From NCBI GenBank assembly GCA_002794465.1, contig MTSL01000220.1:2511-29885 (forward strand): a stretch of 27,375 nt of DNA. Direction: 5' to 3'. The first letter of the stretch is position 1. The number at the start of each line of letters is the position of its first letter. Below are positions 9,087-18,266 of this stretch, one piece after another. The stretch comes from Paramicrosporidium saccamoebae (lineage: Eukaryota > Rozellomycota). Under the pieces are notes generated by a model that was not told the origin of the DNA, did not search any database, and saw only the letters and a program-made list of their open reading frames with translations. Position numbers and translations under genes: made by a program.

Positions 9087-9372
9087 TGTTGAAGAGCAAT
9101 AGCCAAGCCATAAGTAAAGTAATGTATTTGTATTTGTGTCATATGGTATGGGGTAAAACGATTGTTATTTAAGAGATAATAATCCCTATTTAGAACAGGA
9201 TTAGGTGACATCTTATAACTGACATTATACCCCTACAAAAATAGCCCACATTGAGCGTGTGCGATAATGGTTCCTAGGTGTAGGCAGGAGGATCCCTGCG
9301 TCAGGAATGGATTAAGATCTTTCAATTATGGGTCATTACTTTTAATCTCACATAAAGCAACATGGTATTCTA

Positions 9373-10483
9373 TTACACTTGAGAGACCTGCGCTCCGGTA
9401 TTCCGCTTCGGGAACATGAGGCCCTTTGTACAGTGGTCCACTGGAACCGGAAGCCACCATAATAGCACGTTCGATCCCATCACCTAAAACTGAACAATCT
9501 GCCGGAGCGTACCTGCTGAACGTTTCGGAAATATCCCACGTTGAAGGGATGTGGCAAGTTGAGTTCCTCTGACTGGCGCCTGCCAGCCTCTGAACGCTCA
9601 ATATGCTCAATAGTCGTCATGTTGTTGGCCAGCAAGTACATGTGGTAGAATAAGAGTATGACACTGGATAGTCCAAGTACAAATGAGAATACACAAATGA
9701 CCAAAAACTGAACACTTGTTCCTGTCGTCTATACTATTAGTCACACGCATGCAACAACTACTTGGCCGGCAGTCAACTCCCAAATCAGCTCTTGAAGCAG
9801 CGTGGTAAAGACAAAGATGGTCAACAATGTGGCATAAAATAGGCTGAGGAGGAAAAATTTGTAGTTTCGGTATCCCACGCAATTATTGAACCATGGACAG
9901 TGATGGTCCATTTTCAGAATACACTTTTCGCAAATCGAGCAATGGTGCACGCGTTCTGGCTTTGATGTATCACAGATCCCACAATAACGCTCCGCCTCAG
10001 CGGGCAGAATGAAGCACTTGGACTTTCCGTCAGTACTGCGCCAGCCAGGCAACTCTCCTTCTTTGGGACGCTATAATTAGCATCGCTTTGTGAGAATTGG
10101 TACAATGAGCGTGTAGTCGAGGGGACTTCCAGGACTGCGAAAGGTCATGACCGCATAGTTCACTATCAATAGCGTAAAGAGGATGTTCGCAAAGACCAAG
10201 TAGAGCGCTACAGTTACTTTAACCAGCTAAACAATACTAGCTTTGACAACCAGTGCGGGATCGTACTGCAACAGGGTCAGTACTAAGGTTAAGTAAACAT
10301 GACAACCATACTGCAAAACTCCACGATATAAACATAGTAAGCATAGACGACTATTCCCGTGACAAAGAGCACCGGAACCCAGCCGGCAGCCTTCAAACCA
10401 AGCCTCTTGAGACGCTGTTTTCGTCCGAGACGATTGGATGTCTGCTCCGCATCATCTGTCATGCCTACAACGAACAATGCCAT
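9373..10483 (-). CDS. DHHC palmitoyltransferase (PFA3/ZDHHC2-15-20 type)
   Basis: Six exons: 10483-10312, 10282-10251, 10226-10104, 10070-9762, 9728-9513 and 9483-9373. The introns are 29, 24, 33, 33 and 29 nt. The product is 320 residues with four membrane spans (first: GWVPVLFVTGIVVYAYYVYIV). The zinc/catalytic domain is CGICDTSKPERVHHCSIC followed by CILKMDHHCPWFNNCVGY, with nucleophile Cys167, and TTIEHIE follows span 4. The end aligns with the family block NPF-x-G-x2-N-x3-V(F/M)G-x3-LLWWLP. The enzyme S-acylates membrane proteins at Golgi, vacuole or plasma membrane. The second intron (10227-10250) is only 24 nt with a poor GTTGTC donor; it is invoked to remove an in-frame TAG. A second possible start is Met at 10462. 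Confidence 0.85.
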
Positions 10484-10640
10484 ACATCCCAACTCTTTCC
10501 TTTTTTAGACGACAAAGTTTGGTTGGAGCCGAGAACATGGAGCGTAACATTTAATTATAAAATTGGTGTTGCTATGTGTTCAGTATGTTCTGAGATCTCC
10601 GTTGAACCCATCATTGACAAGCTAGGAATAAGCGCAAAGT

Positions 10641-10970
10641 CTAATGTTCTACCTCCTTTGGAAATTTTGGCTCTCGGTCATATGCCACTCCGCCAGGCGC
10701 AGTGGGGTCTAAAATCAGGCATTGATTCACACGAGCAGTACAAATATATGGTTCTGGATGTCGCCACTTCCACAACAGATACCTGGTGGCATTGCGGAGT
10801 AGAGCGACCTGTTGTGGGTCCTGCTCATTACGGTGCAAGTCGAATTGGTGGCGAATAGCTACCACAATCCGACGGTGTTCATCCCGCTTGGAGACCCAGT
10901 CAAAGGCCAGTCGGAGACATTTCCTATACAATCCACACACTTCTCTGACCTGAGAGCCTGGTGCGGACAT
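10641..10970 (-). CDS. NDUFB9: Complex I LYR-motif subunit, NDUFB9-like
   Basis: Two exons, 10970-10742 and 10708-10641, with a 33-nt intron (10709-10741) that is in frame and stop-free. Only splicing restores the conserved HPEPYIYPTAPGGVAYDRE, which matches the family's HPxPYIxPxxPGGxxYER. Upstream is the LYR-type motif GLYRKCLRLAFDWVSKRD followed by a basic helix and FDLHRNEQDP. The product is 98 residues. An alternative 31-nt intron (10622-10652) would replace the last three residues by a 13-residue tail ending at 10580. NDUFB9 is an accessory subunit of the mitochondrial NADH dehydrogenase membrane arm. Its presence implies complex I, which is lost in microsporidia and reported lost in Rozella. 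The promoter abuts a minisatellite; ATTGG at 11013-11017 lies 43 bp upstream. Confidence 0.85.
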   Translation of the reverse strand: MSAPGSQVREVCGLYRKCLRLAFDWVSKRDEHRRIVVAIRHQFDLHRNEQDPQQVALLRNATRYLLWKWRHPEPYICTARVNQCLILDPTAPGGVAYDREPKFPKEVEH

Positions 10971-11012
10971 GCAAATGTAAATAATTATTTGTTTCAGTTT
11001 TTGGTTGTTGAT

Positions 11013-11200
11013 ATTGGATTGCGGACCCTGCTATGGATTCTGGACTGTTTTGATTGCGGATCCTACTATAGATTCTGGACTGTTCTAATTGCGGATCCTN
11101 NNNNNNNNNTTCTGATTGCGGATCCTGCTACAGATTCTGGGTTGCTATGATTGCTATGGATTGTGGATTTTGCCATGATTGGGGATCCTGCTGTGACATA
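11013..11200 (+). repeat. 35-bp minisatellite containing an assembly gap
   Basis: Units of 35 bp begin ATTGCGGA(C/T)CCT at 11018, 11053 and 11088, then again at 11115 after the N run. Degenerate partial units continue to about 11200. Each unit holds GATTCTGG(A/G) and often a BamHI-like GGATCC. A related CTGCTATGGACTGCTATAAA stretch follows at about 11393-11415. Confidence 0.85.
11100..11109. other. Assembly gap of ten Ns inside the minisatellite
   Basis: The ten Ns interrupt a 35-bp unit after its 12th base, and sequence resumes at the unit's 31st base. A faithful array needs 18 bases plus a multiple of 35 there, so ten is a placeholder. Confidence 0.9.
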
Positions 11201-11492
11201 GAAGACTGATTAGCATGTCTTTTGGAAATAGTTCCCTAGTTTGGAGAAGGGATAATCAGAACAACCGATGAAGGATAATGAGATCTTTACCATTTGGGAG
11301 ACTACAAAAGGGTCGTTGGATTGACTGAATAAATTCTCTTCTCGCCTAAACTGGGCCGTGGTATTATCCCACTACGCGACACTGCTATGATAAACTGCTA
11401 TGGACTGCTATAAATTGTAAATTTTGTTATGATAGATAGCTGTGTATCGCAAAGTCTGATATGATAGATGGTGGAACTAACCACTACCAGTA
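11201..11492. other. AT-rich spacer right of the minisatellite
   Basis: No gene is supported between the minisatellite and the mL44 stop codon at 11493. Short irregular repeats of CTGCTATG(G/A) continue at about 11382-11415. Open frames on the minus strand here run antisense or out of frame with mL44. Confidence 0.45.
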
Positions 11493-12495
11493 TTATAAGC
11501 GCTTTGGTTCCAACTTTAAAACATCTCTTAGAGCAGAAATAGTGTTGATTGGGGAATAGGTCAATAGACAATCTGACTTTCGTGGAGCAGTTGGTGTATC
11601 TATAATGAACAGTTTTCGAAGGGCCTCTACGGCCGCACGTTCCTGTGCCACCAGCAGCGACGGTCCATGTGCTATGGATTAAAACAGTGTCATATGGTAC
11701 CTTCCGCAAGCTTGTCCAGGCCACAGTAGACACCAACTACGTAAATAGATGTGCTGCTTTGACGGCCCGTCTCATGGAGTAATCGGTAATCAGGCTCGGT
11801 GCGATGGAAATGTTGCATAGCGTGGGCCAGCTTCAACATTGGATTCCGCGGTCTGCATAGTAAATCTTTGTTAAACTGGGCTGAAAACAAAAAGGCATCT
11901 AGAAACTTTCTCGCCTCCAAAGCTCCCTAGAACATAAAACCAAGGAACGTTGAAATACCTTTTCCTTGAAGACGACTCCAAGCAGTGCCATAAAAATGTC
12001 TGAATAGACACTGGTGGGCTTGAAATTGACGGCACGATCGGGTGAAGATTTGTTAACATATGCTTGCAAAGTGGGCATGCTGATATTAGGGATCCCCTCA
12101 AATTCTATCAGCGCATACTCAATGCCTGTGCTACGGGCTATTGCAGACACATTGCTGGGCGTAGTGTACACCTGCACAGCCAGCTCGGTACTGTCCTTGG
12201 GCAGTCTTGCAAACCGGGCAGCCACGTAATCACGCACAAAAATGTCCAAAACCTCTGAACCAGCAGTCTTATAGTCCTCAAAGAATGAAGAGAACGGCTT
12301 GGACCGAGGCAGGATGGGATGCGCAAGAGCGGCACGGAATTTACGCTCCGGCACGTCATGCATGCCCAAGCGATGTGAGAATGCCGTTTCTGAGGGTCTC
12401 AACGTCCGATTCGACTTTTTGAAAACGGACTGCACGCTTTCCACGACACTCGGCCCAACATACAGACTGCGCCGCTGCACCCGGAAGAATCGCAT
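11493..12495 (-). CDS. MRPL44: Mitochondrial large-subunit ribosomal protein mL44
   Basis: Three exons, 12495-11959, 11926-11701 and 11671-11493, with 32-nt and 29-nt introns; 313 residues. It starts MRFFRVQRRSLYVGP, an arginine-rich presequence. A degenerate RNase III fold follows, with SSFFEDYKTAGSEVL, a VYTTPSNVSAIARSTGIE block, and SVYSDIFMALLGVVFKEKGALEARKFLDAFLF. A dsRNA-binding domain comes next: NPMLKLAHAMQHF, RLLHETGRQSSTSIYVVGVYCG, and, across the last intron, LAEAHGPSLLVAQERAAVEALRKLF. Order and spacing match mL44 (human MRPL44, yeast Mrpl3). The protein sits in the mitoribosome large subunit and is catalytically inactive in known cases. It is divergent from TRM5, 45 bp apart. Confidence 0.88.
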
Positions 12496-12540
12496 CTGGA
12501 CGTATATCCACGCGAGCCGGGCGTCCTGATTGGTCGGGCG
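12496..12540. promoter_or_regulatory. 45-bp shared promoter of mL44 and TRM5, with CCAAT box
   Basis: The two start codons are 45 bp apart. ATTGG at 12529-12533 is CCAAT in the mL44 direction, 34 bp upstream of its ATG and 8 bp upstream of the TRM5 ATG. In fungi, CCAAT boxes bind the Hap2/3/5 complex that drives mitochondrial genes; that role here is inference. Confidence 0.5.
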
Positions 12541-13788
12541 ATGGGCATTCTTCTTAATAAGGAAGCCTTTGTAAAGAGGATTCCTGTCTTGGCACTTAGG
12601 GTGATTGCGTCTTCTGTTGACCCGCTACGTAAGAGACTAGCAAGGTTTGCCAAGCAATAATGTGCTGACAGTAGGGAGCATATACTCGCGTTGCCAAAGG
12701 TCAAGACTGTGGTTGCCGATGAACAAGACACTGCCACTCGACTTGTCCTTCTTTCCGAATCCATCAGCGACATAGACGGGCTTTCGGAAGATGCCCGAAA
12801 GGCTATTAGTGAATTCAAGGCCGAGGTGGTACCATATACAGTGCAGGTTGGATTTGACCAATATTCGACTCATGAGGTGCTGGAACGGCTTCTCCCCGAA
12901 GGGATGGATATTCCAAGTGCGTTTGAAACTGTTGGTCATATTGCACATGTAAACCTGCGCGATGAACACGAACTCTACAAAGAGTTGATTGGCGAAGTGA
13001 TCCTCGAGAAAAACAGCCAAATACGCACAGTGGTCAACAAAATTGGTGCCATTGAGTCAACTTTTCGTTACTTTAAGATGGAGGTTCTCGCAGGCATCCC
13101 CAGCACTGAAGTAGAGGTACAAGAAGAGGGCTGTACGTTCCGTTTTGATTACTCCAAGGTTTATTGGAACTCGCGTCTGCAGTATGAGCATCGTCGACTA
13201 GTGCAAATGCTGCGTGGGACAGTATGTGACATGTTCTGTGGGGTGGGTCCGTTTGCATTACCCGCTGCCAAACGTGGCTGTACAGTGTATGCAAATGATC
13301 TGAATCCAGAATCTATACATTGGCTGCAGATTAACGTGGGACGGAACAAGTTGATTCAAAAGGTCAATGTTTATAATATGGATGCAAGAGAGTTTGTCTC
13401 TAAAGCGATCACAGACCTCCAAAATATGGACAAGACAAATGATCTGGATGGTAAGGTGAATAATACCAACAAGACGAATGCCCAGTTTGACCATTTCGTC
13501 ATGAATCTGCCAGCTTCAGCTCACGAATTCTTGGATGTCTTTCCCAAACTTGCACAAGACGGCTTGATTAGTCAAGATGCAACCAGTACGGTGCACTGCT
13601 ATATTTTCTGTAAAACTGACGAAGATCCCATCGAAAAGATTGAATCGGGTTTGGGCCATAAAGTAACAACGGCTACCGTGAAGCGAGTTAGGGATGTTGC
13701 ACCTAATAAGGAAATGTTCTGCGTTTCCTTTAATCTGCCACCATCGATCTTTCCTAATGCCGCTAATAAGCGCTCTAGAACGGAATAA
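12541..13788 (+). CDS. TRM5: tRNA (guanine37-N1)-methyltransferase Trm5
   Basis: Two exons, 12541-12644 and 12675-13788, with a 30-nt intron (a 27-nt alternative acceptor at 12671 also keeps the frame); 405 residues. The first exon encodes [21 protein letters not shown], the family N-terminus, which a TTG-initiated frame at 12691 would miss. The Rossmann methyltransferase core shows [16 protein letters not shown] (SAM motif I near residue 220), [13 protein letters not shown], and the [14 protein letters not shown] block (NLP near residue 312). Trm5 makes m1G37 in tRNAs to prevent frameshifting and acts in cytosol/nucleus and mitochondria in yeast. A charged, asparagine-rich insert (about 288-304) precedes the NLP block. 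HAS1 begins 59 bp downstream on the same strand. Confidence 0.93.
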
Positions 13789-13847
13789 ACCAATCTGTGA
13801 TTTTTGTAATCGGTTATAGACAGTCGGCTACCCTGGTCATCCTATCG

Positions 13848-15389
13848 ATGACAGTCGAGCAAGTCGAGTCCACCCCTAAAGATGCGTCTGAAGCGCTAAA
13901 CCTGAACGAGTCTACCCCTAAGAATGCGTTTGAAACACTAAACCTGAGCGAGCCCACTATGAAGGCGATCAGGGAGCTTGGATTCACCTCCATGACGGAA
14001 GTACAGGCACGCTGCATCCCGCCCCTCCTTGCTGGGAAGGACGTTCTCGGTGCAGCTCGCACTGGCTCCGGTAAGACGTTGGCCTTTCTCCTGCCCGCCA
14101 TCGAGCTCCTCCACCGTCTAAAGTTCAAACCGCGCAACGGGACCGGCGTGGTGATTGTATCGCCGACGAGAGAGTTGGCTTTGCAGATTTTTGGAGTGGC
14201 AAAAGAGCTGCTCAAGTTCCACAGCCAGACTTTTGGGATTGTCATGGGCGGTGCTAACAGAAAGGCAGAGGCGGAAAAGCTGCAGAAGGGTGTCTGTCTG
14301 TTGGTTGCCACTCCTGGAAGACTGTTGGATCACTTGCAGAATACGCCTGGCTTTGTGGTCAAGCATCTTCGAGCACTGGTTATTGACGAAGCCGATCGTA
14401 TTCTTGAAGTTGGATTTGAGGAAGAGATGAAACAGATTATCAACCTGCTTCCCAAGGAAAGACAGACGCTGCTCTTCTCCGCCACCCAGACGACAAAAGT
14501 GGAGGATCTTGCTCGCATTTCCCTAAAACAGGGGCCTATCTATATCAATGTCCATGAGAATCTTGCGGCGGCGACCAACGACAATCTTGAACAGGGCTAT
14601 GTTGTTTGTCCCAGTGACCGTCGTTTCTTACTGTTATTTACCTTTTTGAAGAAGAATCTCAACAAAAAGGTGATTGTTTTCTTTTCATCATGCAATGCCG
14701 TCAAGTATCATGCAGAGTTGCTCAACTACATAGACGTTCCCGTGTTGGATCTGCATGGTAAGCAAAAGCAGAAGAAGAGAACTGCTACATTTTTTGAATT
14801 TATGAACGCCGAGTCGGGAGTTCTTCTTTGTACTGACGTTGCCGCTCGTGGACTTGACATTCCCTCTGTGGATTGGATTGTGCAATACGATCCCACCGAC
14901 GATCCTCGTGAGTACATTCATCGTGTGGGTCGTACTGCCCGTGCCGGTGGCCGCGGGCGTGCCCTTCTCTTCCTTCTCCCCTCTGAGCTTGGCTTCCTTC
15001 GCTATCTCAAACAGGCCAAGGTTCCCCTCAACGAGTATGAATTCCCCATTACCAAAATTGCCAATGTCCAGCAACAGCTAGAGAAGCTGATTGAGAAGAA
15101 TTACTATCTCAACAAGTCGGCAAAGGAGGCCTACCGGTCCTACTTGCAAGCCTACGCGTCACACTCGCTGAAAAAGATTTTCAACATTAACGAGTTGGAT
15201 CTGAAAAAGGTTGCCGGCTCCTTTGGATTTACCGTGCCCCCGAACGTAAACATTACCATCGGGGCCAGCGGACGGTCTGAAAAGAAGGGAAGAAAGCCCA
15301 CCTCTGCTGGTTACTCGTCAAAGAAGCAAGATGACAAGCAGCATTACAAAAAGTCCAGTGTCTCTGCGAAAAATGTTCAGTATTCATAG
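13848..15389 (+). CDS. HAS1: DEAD-box RNA helicase Has1/DDX18
   Basis: Single exon, 513 residues from the ATG at 13848 (the frame opens earlier at a GTG, 13797). The Q-motif region is [13 protein letters not shown], Walker A ARTGSGKT (70-77), [16 protein letters not shown] (180-183), SAT (211-213), then [12 protein letters not shown] and [10 protein letters not shown]. The C-terminal [24 protein letters not shown] block followed by a lysine/serine tail is the Has1 signature. Has1 is a nucleolar helicase needed for both 40S and 60S biogenesis. The N-terminus contains a tandem 14-residue duplication ([14 protein letters not shown] / [14 protein letters not shown]; nt 13866-13907 and 13908-13949). 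CCAAT at 13790-13794 lies 54 bp upstream, directly after the TRM5 stop. Confidence 0.96.
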   Translation: MTVEQVESTPKDASEALNLNESTPKNAFETLNLSEPTMKAIRELGFTSMTEVQARCIPPLLAGKDVLGAARTGSGKTLAFLLPAIELLHRLKFKPRNGTGVVIVSPTRELALQIFGVAKELLKFHSQTFGIVMGGANRKAEAEKLQKGVCLLVATPGRLLDHLQNTPGFVVKHLRALVIDEADRILEVGFEEEMKQIINLLPKERQTLLFSATQTTKVEDLARISLKQGPIYINVHENLAAATNDNLEQGYVVCPSDRRFLLLFTFLKKNLNKKVIVFFSSCNAVKYHAELLNYIDVPVLDLHGKQKQKKRTATFFEFMNAESGVLLCTDVAARGLDIPSVDWIVQYDPTDDPREYIHRVGRTARAGGRGRALLFLLPSELGFLRYLKQAKVPLNEYEFPITKIANVQQQLEKLIEKNYYLNKSAKEAYRSYLQAYASHSLKKIFNINELDLKKVAGSFGFTVPPNVNITIGASGRSEKKGRKPTSAGYSSKKQDDKQHYKKSSVSAKNVQYS

Positions 15390-15467
15390 CCATGATAATA
15401 GAATGAAAGTTAAAAATTAGTATATAGACCTGTGTGAAGTGTATATACGCGGGGTGTCTATGTGCGA

Positions 15468-15509
15468 GATGCATCAACATGGATGTAAGGTGCATCAATC
15501 TAGATGTAG
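15468..15509 (+). repeat. Two-unit ~21-bp tandem repeat
   Basis: GATGCATCAAC-ATGGATGTA is followed directly by GGTGCATCAATCTAGATGTA. It lies in the 290-bp spacer between HAS1 and RPL22; the rest of that spacer shows no gene. Confidence 0.5.
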
Positions 15510-15638
15510 ACGGCAACCTAATGCAGCGCAAGGATCGGACTTGAAGTTACAGCATGTTAGTTAGTATGAAGGAGCATATACTTTACTACTTTGCTCATTA
15601 AGAGTCTCTACTATAATCCCCTACAATACCTATTTAAC

Positions 15639-15698
15639 ATGGCCGACCCTGGTCGACGTACGAAATTTTCACGTCCGGAATGGCTCCCACCAAGGTAG
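15639..15698 (+). promoter_or_regulatory. Possible upstream ORF overlapping the RPL22 start
   Basis: An ATG 41 bp upstream of the RPL22 ATG opens 19 codons that end at a TAG spanning the intron donor (15696-15698). It reads MADPGRRTKF onward and resembles nothing known. It matters only if transcription starts upstream of 15639. Confidence 0.3.
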
Positions 15699-16096
15699 CG
15701 TCTCCGTAACGTGGCCTTAACTTTTAGACTGTCGCCGCCAAGAAGCCCTGCAAGTTTGTCATCGACTGCAGCCGTCCCGTCTCGGATGCCATCTTTGACG
15801 CTGCTGCGTTTGAGAACTTTTTGCATGACCGTTTCAAGGTGAACGGCAAGACTGGCCAGCTCGGCGCCGCTGTGGAGATTACCCGCGACGGTACCGGCCA
15901 GCGCATCGTCGTTGTTGGAAACTCTGTGGACTTTCCCAAGAGATACCTCAAGTATCTGACGAAAAAGTTCCTGAAGAAGAACCAGCTGCGCGATTGGTTG
16001 CACGTAGTGGCTTCTGATAAGCAGACCTACCAGCTGCGCTACTTTAACATTGGACAGGACGAGGAAGAGGGCGAAGATGCTGAAGCCGACAACTAA
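15680..16096 (+). CDS. RPL22: 60S ribosomal protein eL22
   Basis: Two exons, 15680-15694 (MAPTK) and 15728-16096, with a 33-nt intron (15695-15727) right after codon 5; 127 residues. The body reads [68 protein letters not shown] and [19 protein letters not shown], matching eL22 including its acidic tail. It is a component of the cytosolic 60S subunit. AATAAA (16102-16107) begins 5 bp after the stop codon. An upstream ATG (15639) opens a 19-codon frame that overlaps this start in another frame. No CCAAT box is seen upstream. The gene converges with the B56 gene. Confidence 0.95.
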
Positions 16097-16206
16097 ATCC
16101 TAATAAATCCATTTGGCACTATGCTTATTTGTCGAGCGCGTTGCGTTTATTACAAAGTGGTGTACTAAGCAGTCCCCGGATGCGCGTTTAATAGCAGTAC
16201 TGAGCG

Positions 16207-16290
16207 CACGTCTGATACAAATCTCGGTTACACTTCTATCACAAGTCTCGGTTACACATCCAATACAGAGCTTGGTTGCACGTTTAGATG
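16207..16290 (+). repeat. Minisatellite, three and a half 24-bp units
   Basis: Units of exactly 24 bp start at 16207, 16231 and 16255, with a partial one at 16279. Each begins CAC(G/T/A)T, contains ATACAAAT/ATCACAAGT-type sequence and ends CTCGGTTA or CTTGGTTG. It sits between the convergent 3' ends of RPL22 and the B56 gene. Confidence 0.85.
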
Positions 16291-16349
16291 TTTATTACGA
16301 ATGTATGTATGGAGCAATCTCCTGATTGCACATGGAGAATATTTACAAA

Positions 16350-17964
16350 CTAAAAGGTCGATGTACGCTCCACTGACTGCTGCACATCCAACGTGCCGGC
16401 CGTTGAGACGGGTTCCAGGGAGCGACGCTCCTGTTTCCGGGACGAATTCCGTACTGCAACGGCCTCTACCTTTGCCCACCTTTGGTCCCGGGTGTTTCCA
16501 TCGACCATATCGCAGGTGGAAGAGATGCGTTCATAGAGTCGCGGATTCATGTCCATGAATAGTCGCAGGCCATTGAACACTTGCAACTGCACGCCCCTAC
16601 TAGTCAGTATACGACACAGTACAATTACTTGTTCCAATGTTCTCGGGAATATTTAAGCATAGCCGGCAGGACGATGGGCATGGCATCCTCGGCATTTTCC
16701 GAAACGGCTCCCACAATATATTCGTTGCTCCAATACTGCAGCGCCCGCTCCGCCACCTGGAAATGCGGACTGCTGATACAGCGGGCAATCTGATGCATCA
16801 GTGGCGTCAGAAACTTGACGAAACGACCCTGTGGGGTGACGTCAAGGACTTCTTCAATTTCATTGAGAAACATGATTTCTTTGGTCGTGTTTGTCTTGGG
16901 CCAGAGCCGGAGCAGTCCCAAGATGATAGGTTCAACAAGGGAACAGTCCTTTTCGGCAAACTGTACAACACACAAGGAAAGTTGTGGAAAGTAGATGGGC
17001 AGGCATCGGTTCTTATGCAGCGGAATGAGTGTTTTCAACAAAAAGATTTTGTGTTCGTCCCGTAGCGGCACGGCAAATCCATTTACTACACTCCCCAATA
17101 TTTCCAGCATCTCGGCAATGTTGTGTCGTTCGTCTTCATAGATAAATTCATAGAAAACGTGTCGCATTGCCTTTCGTATGAATGCACGCAGATTGAGAAA
17201 CTTTCCATATACGCGATGGACGGCCGTCTTGACCATATCCCGCTCTCGTGGATCCTCCAGATCAAACAGCGTCAACAGTCGATATACAAACAGTTGATCT
17301 ACAAACTTTCGTGCCATATTCACATTGAATGCATGGGACTCAACTAGTCGGATGAAAATTTCATACACAAGATGCGTATGAGGCCAACTCGAGTCGTAGA
17401 GCGGTTCGTCGTCCTCCGGGTCATATTCATCGCCTATTGGGTTTTGACTCGGTGGAATGGCTCTGAACACGTTTTTGGCAAACATTATAATCACTTCCTG
17501 GTACTGCTGCTCGCCCAGTCCTGCTGTATGTTCGGTAATGACCATGAGAATTTCGTTCAGGGCTGCAGTTTTGAGTTCCTTGTTGCGAATGTCAAAGAGC
17601 GGCATGTCAAAGTCAAATATAAACTCGCACTGCGCAATCTTCTTGGAGAACAGTTTGGGCCATTGTGACTCGGATACATCTACAAGAGGCAGTTAGCAGG
17701 AAATGCAGCCATACCGACAAATTTGGGAAGGGGCTCCATTTCGACAATTTGTCGAGTCAGAAGCAGAGTATGCAGCATCTTCCTTGGTGTTCGTGCGCCT
17801 GGCGGCAGCGCATCCATCTGGTCTGCCCTCAACTTTGCTACATTAGTCTCTGGCTTGGGGGAGGGTGTCTACATGTGTTAGGCGCACAAAAGCTGTACCC
17901 GGGCCGGCGCAGGTGGCGAAGTAGTGGCCTCGGGTTGAGGCGATGCAATTTCGACCTCTGACAT
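16350..17964 (-). CDS. RTS1: PP2A regulatory subunit, B56 family (Rts1/PPP2R5)
   Basis: Four exons, 17964-17899, 17868-17715, 17679-16629 and 16596-16350, with introns of 30, 35 and 32 nt; 505 residues. A short proline/alanine-rich N-terminus leads into EMEPLPKFVDVSESQWPKLF. The HEAT-like B56 domain follows: CEFIFDFDMPLFDIRNKELK, NPIGDEYDPEDDEP, WPHTHLVYEIF, DPRERD, HRVYGKFLNLRAFIRK, LEILGSVVNGFAVPLRDEHKIFLL, CISSPHFQVAERALQYW and, across the last intron, SREHWNKGVQLQVFNGLRLFMDMNP. It targets PP2A to substrates carrying LxxIxE motifs. Exon 1 and the ATG at 17964 are less certain, because coding-like sequence continues upstream (see 17990-18216). Plus-strand CCAAT at 18026-18030 is 62 bp upstream. 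Confidence 0.93.
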
Positions 17965-17989
17965 GAGCGTCTGAATGTCCTTTCCCGCA

Positions 17990-18216
17990 CACTCTAGAGT
18001 CTACAAAGGGGCGGTGTGCCCCCATCCAATTAGATTCATCACAAAGCATGCAGTACCGAATCTCGTCCTTCATTGGCGGCTCCCAACATGTCTTCCGCCC
18101 TCACTGCCAATAGTATACACCACGTTCGTCTCGAAAATCCAGTCAAAAGCGCCCCGGGTAAAGAGCGCGTTGATGAACGGAGTTTCCGCCAGCAGCCAAT
18201 CAAAGCCGTCCGGGCC
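17990..18216 (-). other. Unassigned coding-like segment (possible zinc-binding exon pair)
   Basis: The minus strand reads [18 protein letters not shown]...FDWIFETNV (18216-18121). A GT-AG break of 29 nt (18092-18120) joins it in frame to CWEPPMKDEIRYCMLCDESN and then a WMGAHRPF...CGKGHSDAH tail with zinc-ligand-like Cys and His. A plausible upstream intron (18217-18256: donor GTGAGT, branch TACTAAG, acceptor CCAG) precedes it, but the only ATG that would then be in frame (18340) lies antisense inside RPL27 exon 1. A further splice could even fuse it to B56. I do not recognise the protein. It may be a small gene, B56 5' exons, or chance; CCAAT at 18196-18200 suggests it also holds the RPL27 promoter. 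Confidence 0.35.
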
Positions 18217-18266
18217 CTGGCTTAGTACTTGAGACCCTAGGCAGCCTTCGACTCACTGTACTGAGT

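Noticed and set aside
9465-9482. GTTCGATCCC resembling a tRNA B-box
   Set aside because: Flanking bases do not form a T-stem, no A-box lies at the right distance, and it falls inside the last exons of the DHHC gene.
10253-10858. Plus-strand 201-codon frame opposite the DHHC and NDUFB9 genes
   Set aside because: It is antisense to exons that encode recognisable conserved proteins and has no motif of its own.
15611-16003. Minus-strand 130-codon frame opposite RPL22
   Set aside because: Shadow of the ribosomal protein gene, with no own features.
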